Both the position numbers and the translations under genes were made by a program. From Metaphire vulgaris (Eukaryota > Annelida > Clitellata > Crassiclitellata > Megascolecidae): a DNA stretch of 64,000 bases. The notes below the pieces were generated by a model. It was given only the letters and a program-made list of their open reading frames with translations. It did no database searches and was not told where the DNA came from. Within the stretch, counting starts at the first letter, position 1. Each line of letters starts with the position of its first letter. The stretch lies in NCBI GenBank assembly GCA_018105865.1, contig CM030840.1, positions 4,795,140 to 4,859,139 of the forward strand, written 5' to 3'. Positions 11,870 to 23,425 of this stretch are shown one piece after another.

Positions 11870-12770
11870 GTAGCCGTTACTATCCCCTCATCCAGTTCAT
11901 TCCATCTGTCCACCAATCTGGCACTAAAAAATGCTGTTTATGTCTCCCAAACCGTTTCTTGAACAGTTTCATGCTGTGTCCTCTGGTTCGATCATACTGC
12001 TTCATTGTAAAGAATCTTTCCCTTGGCATTTCCACTTTGTTTGTTAGTATTTTGTATGTCTCGATCAAATCCCCTCTCTCTTCTTTTTCCAGGGTTGTCA
12101 ATCCACAGTGATTTAGCCTTTCCTCATAGGTTAGTTTATGATATCCCTTGATCATCTTTGTCGCTCTGTGTTGCACTCTTTCTAAGGTCTCTATGTCTTT
12201 CTTCATGAATGGACACCATGCTTGAACACAATACTCTAAATGTGGGCGTACCAATGTTTTGTAAAGTCTTATTATTACATCCTTCTCTCTGCTCACTATC
12301 GTTCTTTTGATCATACCTAGAATTTTGTTGGCCTTCTTAGCTGCCTCTGCACATTGCCTAGATGGCTTTAAGCTGCTATGCATGATGACCCCTAGATCTT
12401 TCTTCTCGTTTGTAACTTTTAGTCCATTCCCACATAACTTAAATTCATGATCTGTTCCCTTCTTCCCAATGTGCATCACCGAGCATTTATCTGTATTAAA
12501 AAGCATTTGCCAATCTGCCGACCACTGGGATAGTCTATTAAGGTCTTGTTGTAAAATTTTTGCTTCTGCTTCACTATCACTCTGTCCACACAGTTTTGTG
12601 TCATCAGCGAATTTTGAAATTTTTGACATTATATCATCATCGATGTCGTTGATGTATATTAAAACCAATAGAGGTTCCAACACTGAACCTTGTGGCACCC
12701 CACTTATGACCTCAGCCCAATCTGAATACTTACCTCTTATACCTAGTTACCTACCTTCTGTCTTCTGCTC
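11870..12770 (-). pseudogene. CR1-like LINE reverse transcriptase, 3' half
   Basis: One minus frame of 272 codons (11880-12698) starts inside the polymerase at PQGSVLEPLLVLIYINDI. It contains the catalytic FADDTKL, then KCSVMHIGKK, LEYCVQAWCPF and the C-terminal RTRGHSMKLFKKRFG. This order is typical of CR1/jockey-group non-LTR elements. The 5' half is missing, so this is a dead truncated copy, although this part is intact. A related copy is at 25885-27690. Confidence 0.85.
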
Positions 12771-13159
12771 TGAAGTCAATTTTTTATAATTTTTTAATAA
12801 TAATGATAATGATAATAATAATAACTTAGTTTAGTTAGCTATAACTTAGTATATATAATATAACTTAGTTAAGTTTAGTTAATAATTAACTTAGTTTGTA
12901 TAGCGCAATAGGATATTTTTAACACAGTCTCAAACCGGAACTTTGGAAGATCGGCATCATTAATATTCATTAGCATAGTTTCTGTAGCAACCGAATGAAC
13001 CCATAACTTATATAGCGTTATTACGATATCGCGACAACGATTAAACATAATCGCGATATCGATACAACGATTTGGATGCCCTAATCGTACCAGGTATTGC
13101 CAGATGCTAGAATTTGACAGATGACGATGTTTGATGGAGCCATGAAACCAGCTGTGCAG

Positions 13160-13425
13160 TGGTCGTCCATAAATTTCACGCGGTTTTCTTTGTTAGAAGT
13201 GTGACGACGGGGAAAATGTTACGTAAAAAAATTTTGTTTTTGGCTTGTCAGAGATTTTGAAGAGGAAAAAACAAATGACCTCTTTTTGCTTGTCAGGGTT
13301 TATCGAGAGGAAAAAATACAAGGATATGAACTTTTTGCTTGTCAAGACTTTTTGTAGGACGAAAATGGGGTCAGCCCGTTGTTACGTAATATTATTTCCC
13401 TGTTTTTGTTTTTCGTGTTACATTA
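13160..13425. mobile_element. MITE family B, partial copy
   Basis: Left end GGTCGTCCATAAATTTCACGC is followed by three tandem-like blocks each ending TTTTTGCTTGTCA, and then TTGTTACGTAATA. It is related to the full element at 33248-33579. Confidence 0.65.
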
Positions 13426-13859
13426 ATAAATTATAAATCGCGTTAATAATTTATTTCCTTGAGGGGTCATCGAGTTCTATGGCTGATGATGACCTTTGTT
13501 TACAGGGTTACAGTCTCTGCGTGACTGCGTTTGCAGAAATGAAATTAACCCTTTGACCAATTTCATATCCCCCGAAATGTTGGATGACTAGATCAACAAA
13601 CAGCAGACCCTATCGATATTGATATTATTATAACCTTGTATCGATGATTGGGTAAAGTTCATAACGTCTAAAACGTTAAAATTCGTCAATGGCCTTGATA
13701 GCATACAAAGCTCAAAAGATTGTTTTACATTTTTAGTGGATGGAGGACGGAGGACAGGACAAAAAGAGAGACAGAGAGGACGTCTGGCAACCCTATACCA
13801 GGGTTTAATCTAGAGAGTTTCAGAGGGTAAGCCAGAGACAGAGATTTCATATCCCCAGA

Positions 13860-13966
13860 TGTTGGCATACTACCTCAACAAACAGAGAGCCAGAGACAGA
13901 GAGAGAGAGAGTCAGTTGAGAGAGAGACAGAGTCAGATTAAACAGAGAGAGAGAGAGAGATTGTTT

Positions 13967-14028
<62 letters not shown>
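13860..14028. repeat. (GA)n-rich block
   Basis: Degenerate AGAGACAG-type sequence ends in a pure GA tract at 13975-14028. Confidence 0.9.
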
Positions 14029-14129
14029 AGATACAATGCCAACAGAGACACAGGATTTGTGATGATGTCTATAAGATACAGTGCAATGAGTCAGATCCGG
14101 CTTATATGGTGCTGTGCGATAGGTTTCCA

Positions 14130-14186
14130 TTAGAACACCGAAGTTATGCAGCGTTGAGCGCAGTTTGGTACTTGGATGGGTGACGC
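14130..14186 (+). pseudogene. 5S rRNA-derived sequence (5S pseudogene or SINE3 head)
   Basis: CACCGAAGTTATGCAGCG and GTACTTGGATGGGTGAC match the highly conserved internal control region and 3' half of metazoan 5S rRNA, with a few changes between them. Sequence before about 14130 and after 14186 does not match 5S, so this is not a functional gene. A promoter-bearing head of a 5S-derived SINE would look the same. Confidence 0.75.
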
Positions 14187-14475
14187 TATTCCGCGAATTT
14201 CCCAAAATGTTTCGACGGGGGCGCTCAACAACCAAGAAACCGACCTTCCAAACATAATATATGACATCACCCTCTTTACTTAGGCCTAAATTGTGAACGT
14301 AACTTCAGGCAGACGGTGCTGGCGGTCAATTGTTTGTCGCGGTAACGAATTAACTCTCTCACTGACTCATGCATGACAATTATCATTTATGGCATAATTG
14401 CATAATAATTATTGTTGACGGCAACTTTACGCTTATCCCAATTATGGGAAGTGTCCAATCTTATTGCCAGCAGAA

Positions 14476-14717
<242 letters not shown>

Positions 14718-15075
14718 ATGATTGATAATAGCGCTTGAGCCTCTTGTAGGATAATGATGCATGCTGGTGAATTTAGCATGGCTGCTATAGTCTCGGGTTC
14801 ATGCCATCGGAATTCGAAATAAAATTTGAAAAAAAAACTGATAACGTTACAAGTCTGTGTTTAGTTTGTTGTTGCTTGTCTAATTAAATGTATTTATTTT
14901 TAGTTATTTATTGAATGTTCCTCTTCAGTTGTACAGCGCGCTTGTATACTGTGTACCCTACTACAGTACTAAGACTCTCACAGTGTAAGGCTCTACTTCC
15001 TGATGTAGTCTAAATCTTGTATTAATTCGAGAGTCCATAATATTATTTATAGTTGTTATTATATTTTTTATTTAT

Positions 15076-15126
15076 AGTGGCTTTCACACAGGCTTACTTA
15101 GCCTCCTAAACCACTTGAAATCATGC

Positions 15127-15172
<46 letters not shown>
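15076..15172 (+). mobile_element. LINE 3' tail with hairpin
   Basis: AGTGGCTTTCACACAGGC ... CCTAAACCACTT is the inverse orientation of the hairpin-forming 3' end seen at 25885, 46603 and 53158. It is followed by the usual (ATT)n tail. Confidence 0.75.
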
Positions 15173-15282
15173 GTGTTAATTTTGTATGTTATATGCTATA
15201 AATGATAGAAGCTTCAGGACATTTATTGATCATCCTTTGTTCTATAAATGTTTAATCTATTCTCCTCTATCTTCACCAGCAG

Positions 15283-15389
15283 TTGGCGGAATTTCAAATA
15301 AAGTCAACAACAGGCGAGATTAACGATGACATTGGAAGCAAAGGTCACGGGAGCTCGGAAACTACAGAAAGGCCGAAAACACTTAAAAG
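15283..15389 (+). CDS. Exon 3 of synaptopodin-2-like gene
   Basis: A 107-nt exon after an excellent acceptor (TTCTCCTCTATCTTCACCAGCAG) and before AAAAG|GTCCGT. It reads LAEFQIKSTTGEINDDIGSK and then Ser/Thr/Lys-rich sequence. It enters in phase 0 and leaves in phase 2, exactly what exons 9515-9724 and 16900-17459 require. A second possible donor four bases on (TCC|GTAAAA) would break that agreement. The product looks polar and disordered. Confidence 0.6.
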
Positions 15390-15475
15390 GTCCGTAAAAG
15401 TCATTTTGGCAAATGGTCTTCTCATATTTAATATTACGATATTATCATAATACTAATTTCATCTGTCTGTACAAC

Positions 15476-15476
<1 letters not shown>

Positions 15477-15555
<79 letters not shown>

Positions 15556-15715
15556 CACGATTTGTAGAGGAATGGGAATCTTCCCCTTCCACTGCCCAAC
15601 TATACATCCCCTACTGCTACATCCCCACTGCCCATCCCCACTGCTACATTTCCCAAACAACTACATCCCTCAAGCTCGACATGTTCCCCTCACTGCTCCA
15701 GGTCACAAATCATAA

Positions 15716-15770
<55 letters not shown>
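15477..15770. repeat. (TA)n microsatellite split by MITE family H copy 2
   Basis: TA repeats flank both sides (15477-15551 and 15719-15770) of a 167-bp element (about 15552-15718). That element begins GGGCACGATTTGTAG and ends GGTCACAAATCATAACC, and its interior matches 5412-5581 throughout. Confidence 0.85.
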
Positions 15771-15774
<4 letters not shown>

Positions 15775-15865
15775 TTCAATAGAGGCAAATATCTACTTTC
15801 GGAATTGTAATTCTTCAGTTAAAATCACTATCACTGCAGGCAGCATATCCTGATTATAGCGTGAG

Positions 15866-16130
15866 CAGTGCCGGATTAAGCACCGTGGAGGCCCATAGAG
15901 GCAGTCAAACTTTTGGGGACCCAGGCCCCTAATGACTACTACTAGAACGCCATTGAAGTGTAAACATTATTGTATGACGTCAGCGTCGTCATGTGCCTTT
16001 CGAATAGCGCTATTCTTAAGATTAAGTACCGGTAAGTAAAAATTTCTTTCGTCACTGTCTTGTGGGGCCCCTAAAATTCGCGGGGCCGATAGGCAGTTGC
16101 CTACTCTGCCTAATGGGTAATCCGGCACTG
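15866..16130. mobile_element. hAT-type MITE
   Basis: A 265-bp element CAGTGCCGGATTAAG ... GGTAATCCGGCACTG, with perfect 8-bp duplication AGCGTGAG (15858-15865 and 16131-16138). Confidence 0.9.
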
Positions 16131-16729
16131 AGCGTGAGAATTCGGCTCTACATGCAAATTTGCGTATGCATTGCACAGACAGTGCTATAATCTGATTCTG
16201 TGGCCGCATTTCTCAAGAAGAATGTTGACTCGGAAAGAGCTGCAAAGAGTAAATAAGATGATCCGAATAGCTTTGAATAATTTTCTCTGCCGAGATAAGT
16301 ATAGCGCTGCATAAGAGAGCGTACTATATTGGAGCTACAGTGCAGAGATAGCCTAATTAAGCACAAGCAATGAAACCTTTACAGTAGGCCTATATGTCGT
16401 AATGAAAACATTTGCTTTATACTGATTAATTGACTAAAACGACAGTTATATACTGCGTGTTGTATTGTTATGTGCAGAAGTCAAACTAACATAAATATAT
16501 GACATATTGACTAATTGGATTTAACACTGGGGTTACGAATCAAGGAGCGACCATCGACTTATGTCAGGGACAGTGTTGGAGTTGCCGGGGGGGGAGTTAC
16601 TATGCAACCCCCAAAAATCGCATATCGCGGGTACATGCAGTTTCTGTCATTCATTGAATTTCAGTCTAATGAAAAGCTCAACTCCCCAGCTCAAATTTCA
16701 CAACTCCAACACTGGTCAGGGACATTACT

Positions 16730-16889
16730 AAATGACGCTATAGAAGTTCAATGACGACGACGATGATGATGACGATGATGATGACGATGATGATGATTGA
16801 TGATGACGATGACGATTATGATGATGACGATGATGACGTCGATGTTGACGTCGATGATGGTGACGACGACGACGACGATGATGACAACA
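16730..16889 (+). repeat. SINE end with (GAC/GAT)n tail
   Basis: GACGCTATAGAAGTTC is the SINE terminus seen at 9727-9813. It runs straight into an imperfect GAC/GAT array ending 10 bases before the acceptor at 16899. The array is open in the exon frame (poly-Asp), so exonisation is conceivable. Confidence 0.7.
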
Positions 16890-16899
16890 TATGTTTTAG

Positions 16900-17459
16900 C
16901 GATGAGTGTTCGAATTCACGGCACTCGAAGAAGACATCGGAGGCGTATTCTTTAGGATCGGACGAAGGTTCCAGTCCAAGATCCGACAAAGAAAAGTCCC
17001 CGCTCAAGACCGGATCGCAGAAGTCGCCTAACAGACTTTGGTCGCTCTTCTCAAGAAAAGCGACGGAAAATCCGAGTGTCGAAGGAGAAGGAGATCAACA
17101 AGAAAGCGTCAAGCAACCCGAGACAGCGGGACACCACAGACCACCTGTTGCCTCGGGTCAGACGTCCAATGGAATCGTGGACAGGAAAGACGTGCAGCAG
17201 GAACCACCGATTGAAGAAGTGGGAGTCAGTTGTGAGTCGGATTCACTTCGAATGAGGTCGCCGGAGTCGACACTCGAGGAGTCGTCTGCAGAGGAAAACA
17301 AGCTTCTGGAACGTCGCCGCGAAGAGAACGTCAGTCTGGAAACGAGGCGGGATTTCAACCTGTTCCGAGATCCAGCGGCGCTCAGGAGAGTTCAGTCGGA
17401 CAACGGCGGCACGGAGTCGCCTTCGCACGAGGAAGCGGACGTCGTGACCATGCCAAAAA
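16900..17459 (+). CDS. Exon 4 of synaptopodin-2-like gene
   Basis: A 560-nt exon, phase 2 in (acceptor TATGTTTTAG) and phase 1 out (CCAAAAA|GTAAGC, a strong donor). It encodes a Ser/Glu/Lys-rich, probably disordered stretch with SPNRLWSLFSRK early and LLERRREEN...FNLFRDPAALRRVQSD late. The codon bias is GC-ending and coding-like, ending sharply at the donor. The long frame that continues past it into poly-His is intronic CAT repeat. The join to 19148 makes AAG (Lys). No catalytic or membrane feature is present. Confidence 0.75.
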
Positions 17460-17494
17460 GTAAGCTTGTAGCCATTGTGTTACTCACTCACAAG

Positions 17495-17495
<1 letters not shown>

Positions 17496-17525
<30 letters not shown>

Positions 17526-17662
17526 TTCACCACCACCACCATCATCATCTTTACTACAACCACCACCATCATCATCATCCTCGTCATCATCGCCCTCATC
17601 ACCCTCCTCATCATCGCCCTCATCATCATCAGTATCATTATCATTATTATCACCATCACCAC

Positions 17663-17706
<44 letters not shown>

Positions 17707-17788
17707 ACAACAACAACAACATCATCATCAGCAGCAGCAGCAGCATCGCCCATCATCATCAGCAGCAGCATCAGCCTCATCATCATCC

Positions 17789-17821
<33 letters not shown>
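17496..17821. repeat. (CAT)n-rich intron
   Basis: Several CAT/CAA/CAG tracts lie within the intron that begins at 17460. The apparent His-rich reading frame reflects the repeat. Confidence 0.9.
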
Positions 17822-17822
<1 letters not shown>

Positions 17823-18459
17823 GTTGTTATAGGACTTATATTTAATAGTCAGTGGCTTATGGCCAGGGTTCTAGAATAGGGGTGGGGGCGCACATCGACA
17901 TTTTCTACACGCAAAAAGCGTCGTCAGTGGGAGTTCCTATTGCATTCACGTGTCCATGCATGTGTATACATCGATTCTGCTCCAATCACCCTACCAAACC
18001 CTCCCTCTCCCAGAAAAATTATTTCTCAACTGTTTTTACGCAAATACCACGATTAATCCCAGCCAGAAAAGGGGGCCGACGACCCCGTGCCCCCGTGGAT
18101 ACGTCAGTGCCTGCAGTCCACTTACTGTAAAGATGAAACGATTTACTATTATCAGATTCTGAATGGCAAAAATGTATTCTGACGTAACTTATAGAAATGA
18201 TGATCAGTAATTACTAGCAGTGCGGTATTTATGGGGAGGGGGTTGGTAGTAAAGAATTTCCTTGTCACTGCAGTTAACTGGTTTGTCCATGCACTCTGTA
18301 AATAGCAGGGAAATTAAGAGGCGACTGGGGAGTGGGAAAGTGGGAATCTCCCCCCCCTCTCACTGGTCGAGTCTGTCTCACTCTCACATATACACCACGC
18401 GGATAATTAGGCCGATTGAAATGTTTTAAATATTCTTTGAGATTCTTACGAAAGGCCAG
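17822..18459. other. Intronic sequence, no feature recognised
   Basis: CAGGGTTCTAGAATAGG at about 17865 resembles a hAT-type MITE end, but I find no partner end or target duplication. Confidence 0.3.
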
Positions 18460-18941
18460 TAATGTTGAGCACTAATGAGGTCCTATTAACGACAGGTTAT
18501 AAAAATACTTTTTGAGCGATTACACGGAGGAAGTTCTGGTCGTCAAATAGGTCTAGAATGCGGTCTTCCTGTTTATGTGATACACATGATTATATTTATG
18601 AGCTTTGATTGAAGTATAAACTAATTTGAAATGAGCACTAATCAAATAAGCTTATAATAACAGCCTATATATGGTACCCTATATTATTTGCAATGAACGT
18701 AGGCCTATTTTTATAGTGAGTTATTGCTGGATGATAGCTGCTCTGTAAACAGGCAAGTCGGAACGAATTAATAGCATTAGTATTATTTTTATTAGTATTA
18801 GTAAATTTTTTTATCATATAATAAAAATTATTATTATTATTATTATTATATATTATATAATTTTTATTATAAATATTATTATATATATTTTATATATTTA
18901 TAATTATAATTATAATTATAATATTATTTATAATTATTTTA

Positions 18942-18996
<55 letters not shown>

Positions 18997-20155
18997 GATA
19001 AGATGTCGTACATGTGCAGCTTGTAAGATATCTTCTTAGTATTAATTCATTGCTTCATAAGCGCTTGTCTCACACGATGCCAATTACGTTAAGCTGCTTT
19101 GTACTTTGTATGTGTTCTCCGAATCGTCGTTTAATATAAACCTGTAGAGAAGACCTTCGTCGATTCGACGTTCTACGCCGACCCGGAAGGAAAGTATCCC
19201 ACGCTGGAGGAGCAGGTCAGTCTCGCCAAGACGGTCGCTCAGTCGGTCATGCTTCCGCAGAACGTCGAGTCCCGGGGTCACCGGATGTTCGTGAGGATGC
19301 GCCAGAGAGCGCGCGCGTGGACGATCGGCGCCACCCAGGAGGAACTGGTCGCCGCTCTGGCCGAACTGGATCTCAGTCATGCGGACACGATCCGGTTCTA
19401 CCAGGAGAATCCGTGGGCAGCCAGGCTGAAGCACGGAGGAGGACAACAACACCTGCAGGACGAAGGGGGACGAGACGTACCCCTCCCACCCCTGACCGTT
19501 CACTCGTCCGCTCTGTTCGCTCCGAACCTGAAGGCAAGCATGACTCCGGAGCAGATAGACGCCCTGAGCGCCGACGAGTACGAGAGGGTGGTGGTGTTGC
19601 AGGAGGCGGAGAAACTCCAGGTAAAGCCGTCGTCGTCGTCGTCGTCGTCTAAGCAGCAGCCCGTCTGTTTCCGGTTCTCCGACGACCTTCGTCAGATGAA
19701 GGGCAAGGGCGCGCGGCTGTTCGCCGCCCGGCAGGCGAAGGCCGAAAGCTGGGCGACATCCGACGGATCGAGTCCTTCTGGTCCGGGTGCCGAGGACAGA
19801 GTTGTAGTTGTTCCATTGTCGGAAGACCAGGATTCGGAAAAGAATCTCACGAGAGAAGACAAGGTTCGTTTTACTCCGCACACCACCACCACCACCACCA
19901 CCACCGTTTTCACCACTGAAGACCAGAGTCCGGGCGCAGAACCCGGTTCGCCGGTAATACTAAAGCTCCCACCCAATACATTGCCAAAGTCTGCTGGAGT
20001 ACACGTCGACAAGGACAGGAGGACCATCATTACTATCTCTTTTCCGCCATCATCAGCATCAGCATCAGCATCGTCATCGTGCACTGGAATTGTCGAAACA
20101 ACGTCGACAGAAACGGAAGAAAAGAAGTCGCTATCAGGTTTAGAAGAACTTTGCT
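18460..20155 (+). repeat. Large inverted repeat, proximal arm
   Basis: About 1.7 kb that recurs inverted at 38354-40000. The arm covers part of the upstream intron, its (ATT)n tract, all of exon 19148-20137 and 18 bases past the donor. Differences are mostly repeat-length changes (GTC/Ser run, ACC/Thr run, ATT tract) plus scattered substitutions. The match ends at TAATGTTGAGC on the outer side and TTTGCT on the inner side. Confidence 0.95.
19148..20137 (+). CDS. Exon 5 of synaptopodin-2-like gene (conserved blocks)
   Basis: A 990-nt exon, phase 1 in (CCTGTAG|AG) and phase 1 out (CTATCAG|GTTTAG). It reads KTFVDSTFYADPEGKYPTLE, then LAKTVAQSV and RGHRMFVRMRQRARAW (19273-19320), and a later KGKGARLFAARQAKAESW (19699-19752). 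The two RG/KG-x-x-(M/L)F-x-x-R...W blocks resemble those I recall in synaptopodin-2/myopodin/CHAP and myozenin-type sarcomeric or actin-linked proteins. If correct, it is a Z-disc or actin-bundling scaffold without enzymatic activity. Ser and Thr homopolymers follow. Without splicing the frame would stop at 20176. A decayed inverted duplicate lies at 38354-39377. Confidence 0.8.
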
Positions 20156-20283
20156 GTTCCTTGTGGCATTTTAATTAGGTCTCGCCTACAGGCGCATCTG
20201 ATGGCATTTTACTTATAATGAAACACTTGCAACTATTTAAGGAGAACGTTGCGCCTGTAAGTGGATTACTTTAATCAGCCGCA

Positions 20284-20545
20284 TTAAAGCAGAATAGCAG
20301 TAACAGTAATATCGGTAATAGTAATAGCAGTGATAGTAGGCTACTAGCAGTAACAGTAATAGCAGTAATAGTAATAACAGTGATAGTACTAACAGTATTA
20401 GTAATATCAGTAACAGTAATAGTGATAGCAATAATAGTAAGAACAGTGATAACAGTAATAGTAATAACAGTGATAGTACTAGCAGTATTAGTAATAGCAG
20501 TAACAGTAATAACAGTAATAGTGATAGCAGTAATACTAATAGCAG
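20284..20545. repeat. AGTAAYAG-type minisatellite
   Basis: Irregular repeats of AGTAATAGCAGTAACAGT units (6-9 bp sub-periods with GTGATAG variants) inside the intron after exon 5. Confidence 0.85.
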
Positions 20546-20921
20546 TAAGCAAAATTGTGCAGATTTTCCTCTAGTGGATCAAAGCCCAGTGGTGCCTTAA
20601 ACAGAGACAAATCTTCGTGCCCCTTCTTTCAACTCCAGCCCAACCCACCTTAGTTGTTGACATGTGACCAGCAGGTTGCAGCAGTACACAGATGTATTGA
20701 CATTTTAGCACAATGTATACTGTACAAACAAAGTAACTTAGCTAGGCTTAGGCTAAATGACGTTCTACGAAAACGCAATGCAGCATCTATTTTAATAGTT
20801 CACAAGTTCTGCGTATCAAAGCTGCAAAATTGTTCTGACCTGAAAGGCATTTTCTACATTTCATTTTCGCTTTGTGTTGCCGCTTTTTCCCAGGCGCCCT
20901 ATGCGAGTGCTTAGTCGGTTT

Positions 20922-21343
20922 AGAGGCTGTCCATTAATTATGTCAACAATTTTTGGGCAATTTTGACCCCTCCATCCTTGTCAACATCTATCATCTTTCA
21001 GTGACCCCCTATAATTATGTCAAAAACTTTTGACCCCGCCCCCCACTAAGACCAGTGACGGGTCCCCTAAACATTTAGAGGGTTATTATTTTTGCACCGA
21101 TGAGACCTTTCCCTTTCTTTTGTTCATCAAGTGTCATAATGTGGTGATGATGACCTTGTTTTTTGCTTGTCAGCTTATTACAATGGAAAAATTCCATTGT
21201 AATAAATAGTATTGCATGAAATTTCCTATTTTTATCATTTGTAAAAAAATTAAATTGTTGACGTCAACTTCTCTTGACCCCCTCCCCTGTCAACAACTTT
21301 CACACTTTTTCACCCCCTCTCCCCCATAATCATAGTTAGTCTG
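20922..21343. mobile_element. MITE family A, near-complete copy
   Basis: About 420 bp. The left end AGAGGCTGTCCATTAATTA matches the element at 60715-61134; the right end is decayed. The interior carries GACCTTGTTTTTTGCTTGTCAG. It lies 0.8 kb downstream of exon 5 in the same intron. Confidence 0.85.
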
Positions 21344-21500
21344 CCACTGACGCATCATTGTCACCACAATTAGGCTAGAGCTAGTTGAGTCCTGTTTCTG
21401 CTTTAAACTGGACCTATATTTCGGCGCCATAGATATCTGAGTGGGTGTTCATTTGAATGTCGGTTAACACGGTTGTCTCGTAGCGAGTACAGGCCTAATA

Positions 21501-21667
21501 GGAGTATCCTGAACAATCTCTATGGTCACTGATCTATGGCTCTATGCCCACCAGCTAGAAATCTGCTTCTGCCATTGGCGTCTATTAATAGACGACAATG
21601 GTTTCTATGGTTTCTGCCCACCAGTGGGCGGAGCAACCGGACTTCATTGGTAAACACTGGATACCCC
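21501..21667. mobile_element. TA-target MITE family F, copy 2
   Basis: Matches 11112-11270 (GGAGTATCC ... GGATACCCC, between TA dinucleotides) with a 10-base insertion and a few substitutions. Confidence 0.85.
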
Positions 21668-21825
21668 TATTGCGCCGAAGCTAATTTCAAGAAAACAAAA
21701 ACAAAATGCGTTGCGTAAATATTGAGCAAAGCGACAAGCCAGTGGTGTCGCTAAGGTTGCGGCGCGCAAAAAGTAAAGGCAACACTAACTGAACTAACAT
21801 CTCGTTTTTTCCCTTTCCACCTGAT

Positions 21826-21993
21826 CAGGGATATTTTTACACCCTCCCCCCTAAAATCCCTCCACACCCACCCCAATTCGAGACCGACATCCCCAAATTT
21901 TCCCCAATCCGAGCCTGAGATGCACCCCTAACACCCTCCAACACCCCAAATTTGAGACCGACCCCCCAATTGATAATCCTAGAAATAACCCTG
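21826..21993. mobile_element. hAT-type MITE
   Basis: A 168-bp element CAGGGATATTTTTAC ... CTAGAAATAACCCTG with perfect 8-bp duplication CACCTGAT (21818-21825 and 21994-22001). It is C-rich inside. A related left end lies at about 28448. Confidence 0.9.
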
Positions 21994-22554
21994 CACCTGA
22001 TACAAGTAAAAACTTGCTAAGAGTCACTAAAACTGCTAAAAATGCATGGCTAGCAGGTTAAATTTTTACGATCCATGAATCAACTGTCCCACTAGAGACA
22101 GTTTTATAAAATATAAATTAGAAAACTGCTACTAACATTGCTTTTGTGACGGTACGGAGTACTGGAAACCTTGAAGACTAGTTTATTTATAATTATATGT
22201 ATCTCACATCGTTAGACCTACATTCAAAGATTGAAAATTTTACGATTTATCTGTAGATTTTTAGCACATTGATATTTTCGGGCCAAAAGTCTTGACGAGC
22301 AAAACGAAAGGTTCGTCATTTTAAGCACTTTGAGGTTCCGTGATCTCAAAGTGCCCGATCCCCCCCCCCCCCCTTCCCAATACTCACCGGTTTTGCGCGA
22401 ATCTCACGACCGGTCCCAGTCCGAATATGGATGGGACAGGCCCCCTCGTACCCTACCCCACTCTTAGCTACGCCAATGTATTTCGTACCGGAAAATGTAT
22501 TTCTCCAAACACGTACTTGGTACTAATGACTAGAAAACTTTGTCTTAGTTGCAG

Positions 22555-22877
22555 ATGCAACCTGTCAAGACGGTTTGGATTCAGCGGAGTTGATAGCGCT
22601 CCTCGGGCGCTCGGGCGAAGAACCCTCGACCGTACCTGTCGCGGAGGAGCAGCAGCACCCCTCCGAAGAATCTAAACAGCAGCTGCCACCTGGCGACACG
22701 GAAATACAATGCGAGGAAACGGTGACGTCACGGTTACCGGAAGCGGAAGCACTCGACGAAGCGCCATTGTTTTCATCGTCTGCTGCTCACTCCACCGAGG
22801 GACCGATTATCATCGATACGGAGAGGCCTGTTCAGGAAACACCGAAACATTCAGTCAATACGGAGGAGACCGTCTGA
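22555..22877 (+). CDS. Exon 6, last coding exon of synaptopodin-2-like gene
   Basis: A 323-nt exon ending in TGA (22875-22877). It enters in phase 1 after GTCTTAGTTGCAG, matching the phase 1 donor at 20137 and making GAT (Asp). An acceptor six bases upstream (CTTAG|TTGCAG) is also in phase and would add two residues. It reads ATCQDGLDSAELIALLGRSG and then a Glu/Pro/Gln-rich acidic tail ending SVNTEETV. The terminal T-V resembles a PDZ-binding C-terminus (E-T-V), which is only a suggestion. No poly(A) signal is obvious in the following 300 bases. Confidence 0.75.
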
Positions 22878-23285
22878 AAAAAAACGTAACGGTCGAACGA
22901 TTCGCTAGACGGCGCTGCTGATGAATTTTGCGCGGCCGCCGCCTGGCGAAAGCAACGCGAGACACTACGCTAGTACTAATCGGCTATGAAATTACATGTA
23001 TTATTATCGAGACCATGACCTATATACAGTAATGTAATTGATGTTCAGCCTAGAGTTCGGAGAAACGCCATATCTATGCAATGCTTGTCCTCACCTAAAG
23101 TGCAATTTGTAGGCCTTATATTAGTAATTCTATGTGACTTTAAAGCAAATTCGGAGTTCTTTGGCTTCGCTGGGGCATCGATGCAAATGGCCGCCACGCT
23201 ATTCGATTTGAGGGAGTTGATATCTAGAACAAAAACTGCCAATGAAATCCAGTGTTTGGTTTTTCTAATGGTAATGGAGATGGGG

Positions 23286-23425
23286 CGGGAAGTTAGCAGA
23301 GTGGCAACAACGTTGGACGATGTAGCGGAAGGTCGCGGGTTCGAGACCCACAGCAGCCCAATAAGGTCGACTCAGCCGTCTTTCGCCAGATGGCGATGAC
23401 AACTGAGTAGCAGATTAATCCGCGG
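23286..23425 (+). mobile_element. tRNA-derived SINE
   Basis: TTAGCAGAGTGG (23292-23303) fits a tRNA A box and GGTTCGAGACC (23338-23348) is a near-perfect B box. No cloverleaf can be completed, and a non-tRNA body follows to at least 23425. It is a SINE rather than a tRNA gene. Confidence 0.7.

Larger units (their letters stand above)
11378..13088. mobile_element. Degenerate TIR element enclosing repeats and a LINE
   Basis: The left end AGGGCTGTAATCG and right end GATGCCCTAATCG are roughly inverted. Both are bordered by palindromic ACGATATCGCGATATCG sequence. Inside are an (AAT)n/(AATAT)n block and a LINE fragment. No target duplication was confirmed. Confidence 0.4.

Noticed and set aside
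11880..12698. A host gene
   Set aside because: FADDTKL and surrounding order identify it as a LINE reverse transcriptase fragment.
17475..17879. Long His-, Ile- or Met-rich reading frames
   Set aside because: They arise from (CAT)n read in different frames; the real exon ends at the 17459|17460 donor.
19084..19881. A 265-codon minus-strand frame
   Set aside because: It is the antisense shadow of exon 5; the same shadow appears at 38649-39440 over the duplicate.
23286..23425. A tRNA gene
   Set aside because: A and B boxes are present but no cloverleaf or acceptor stem can be drawn, and a SINE-like body follows.
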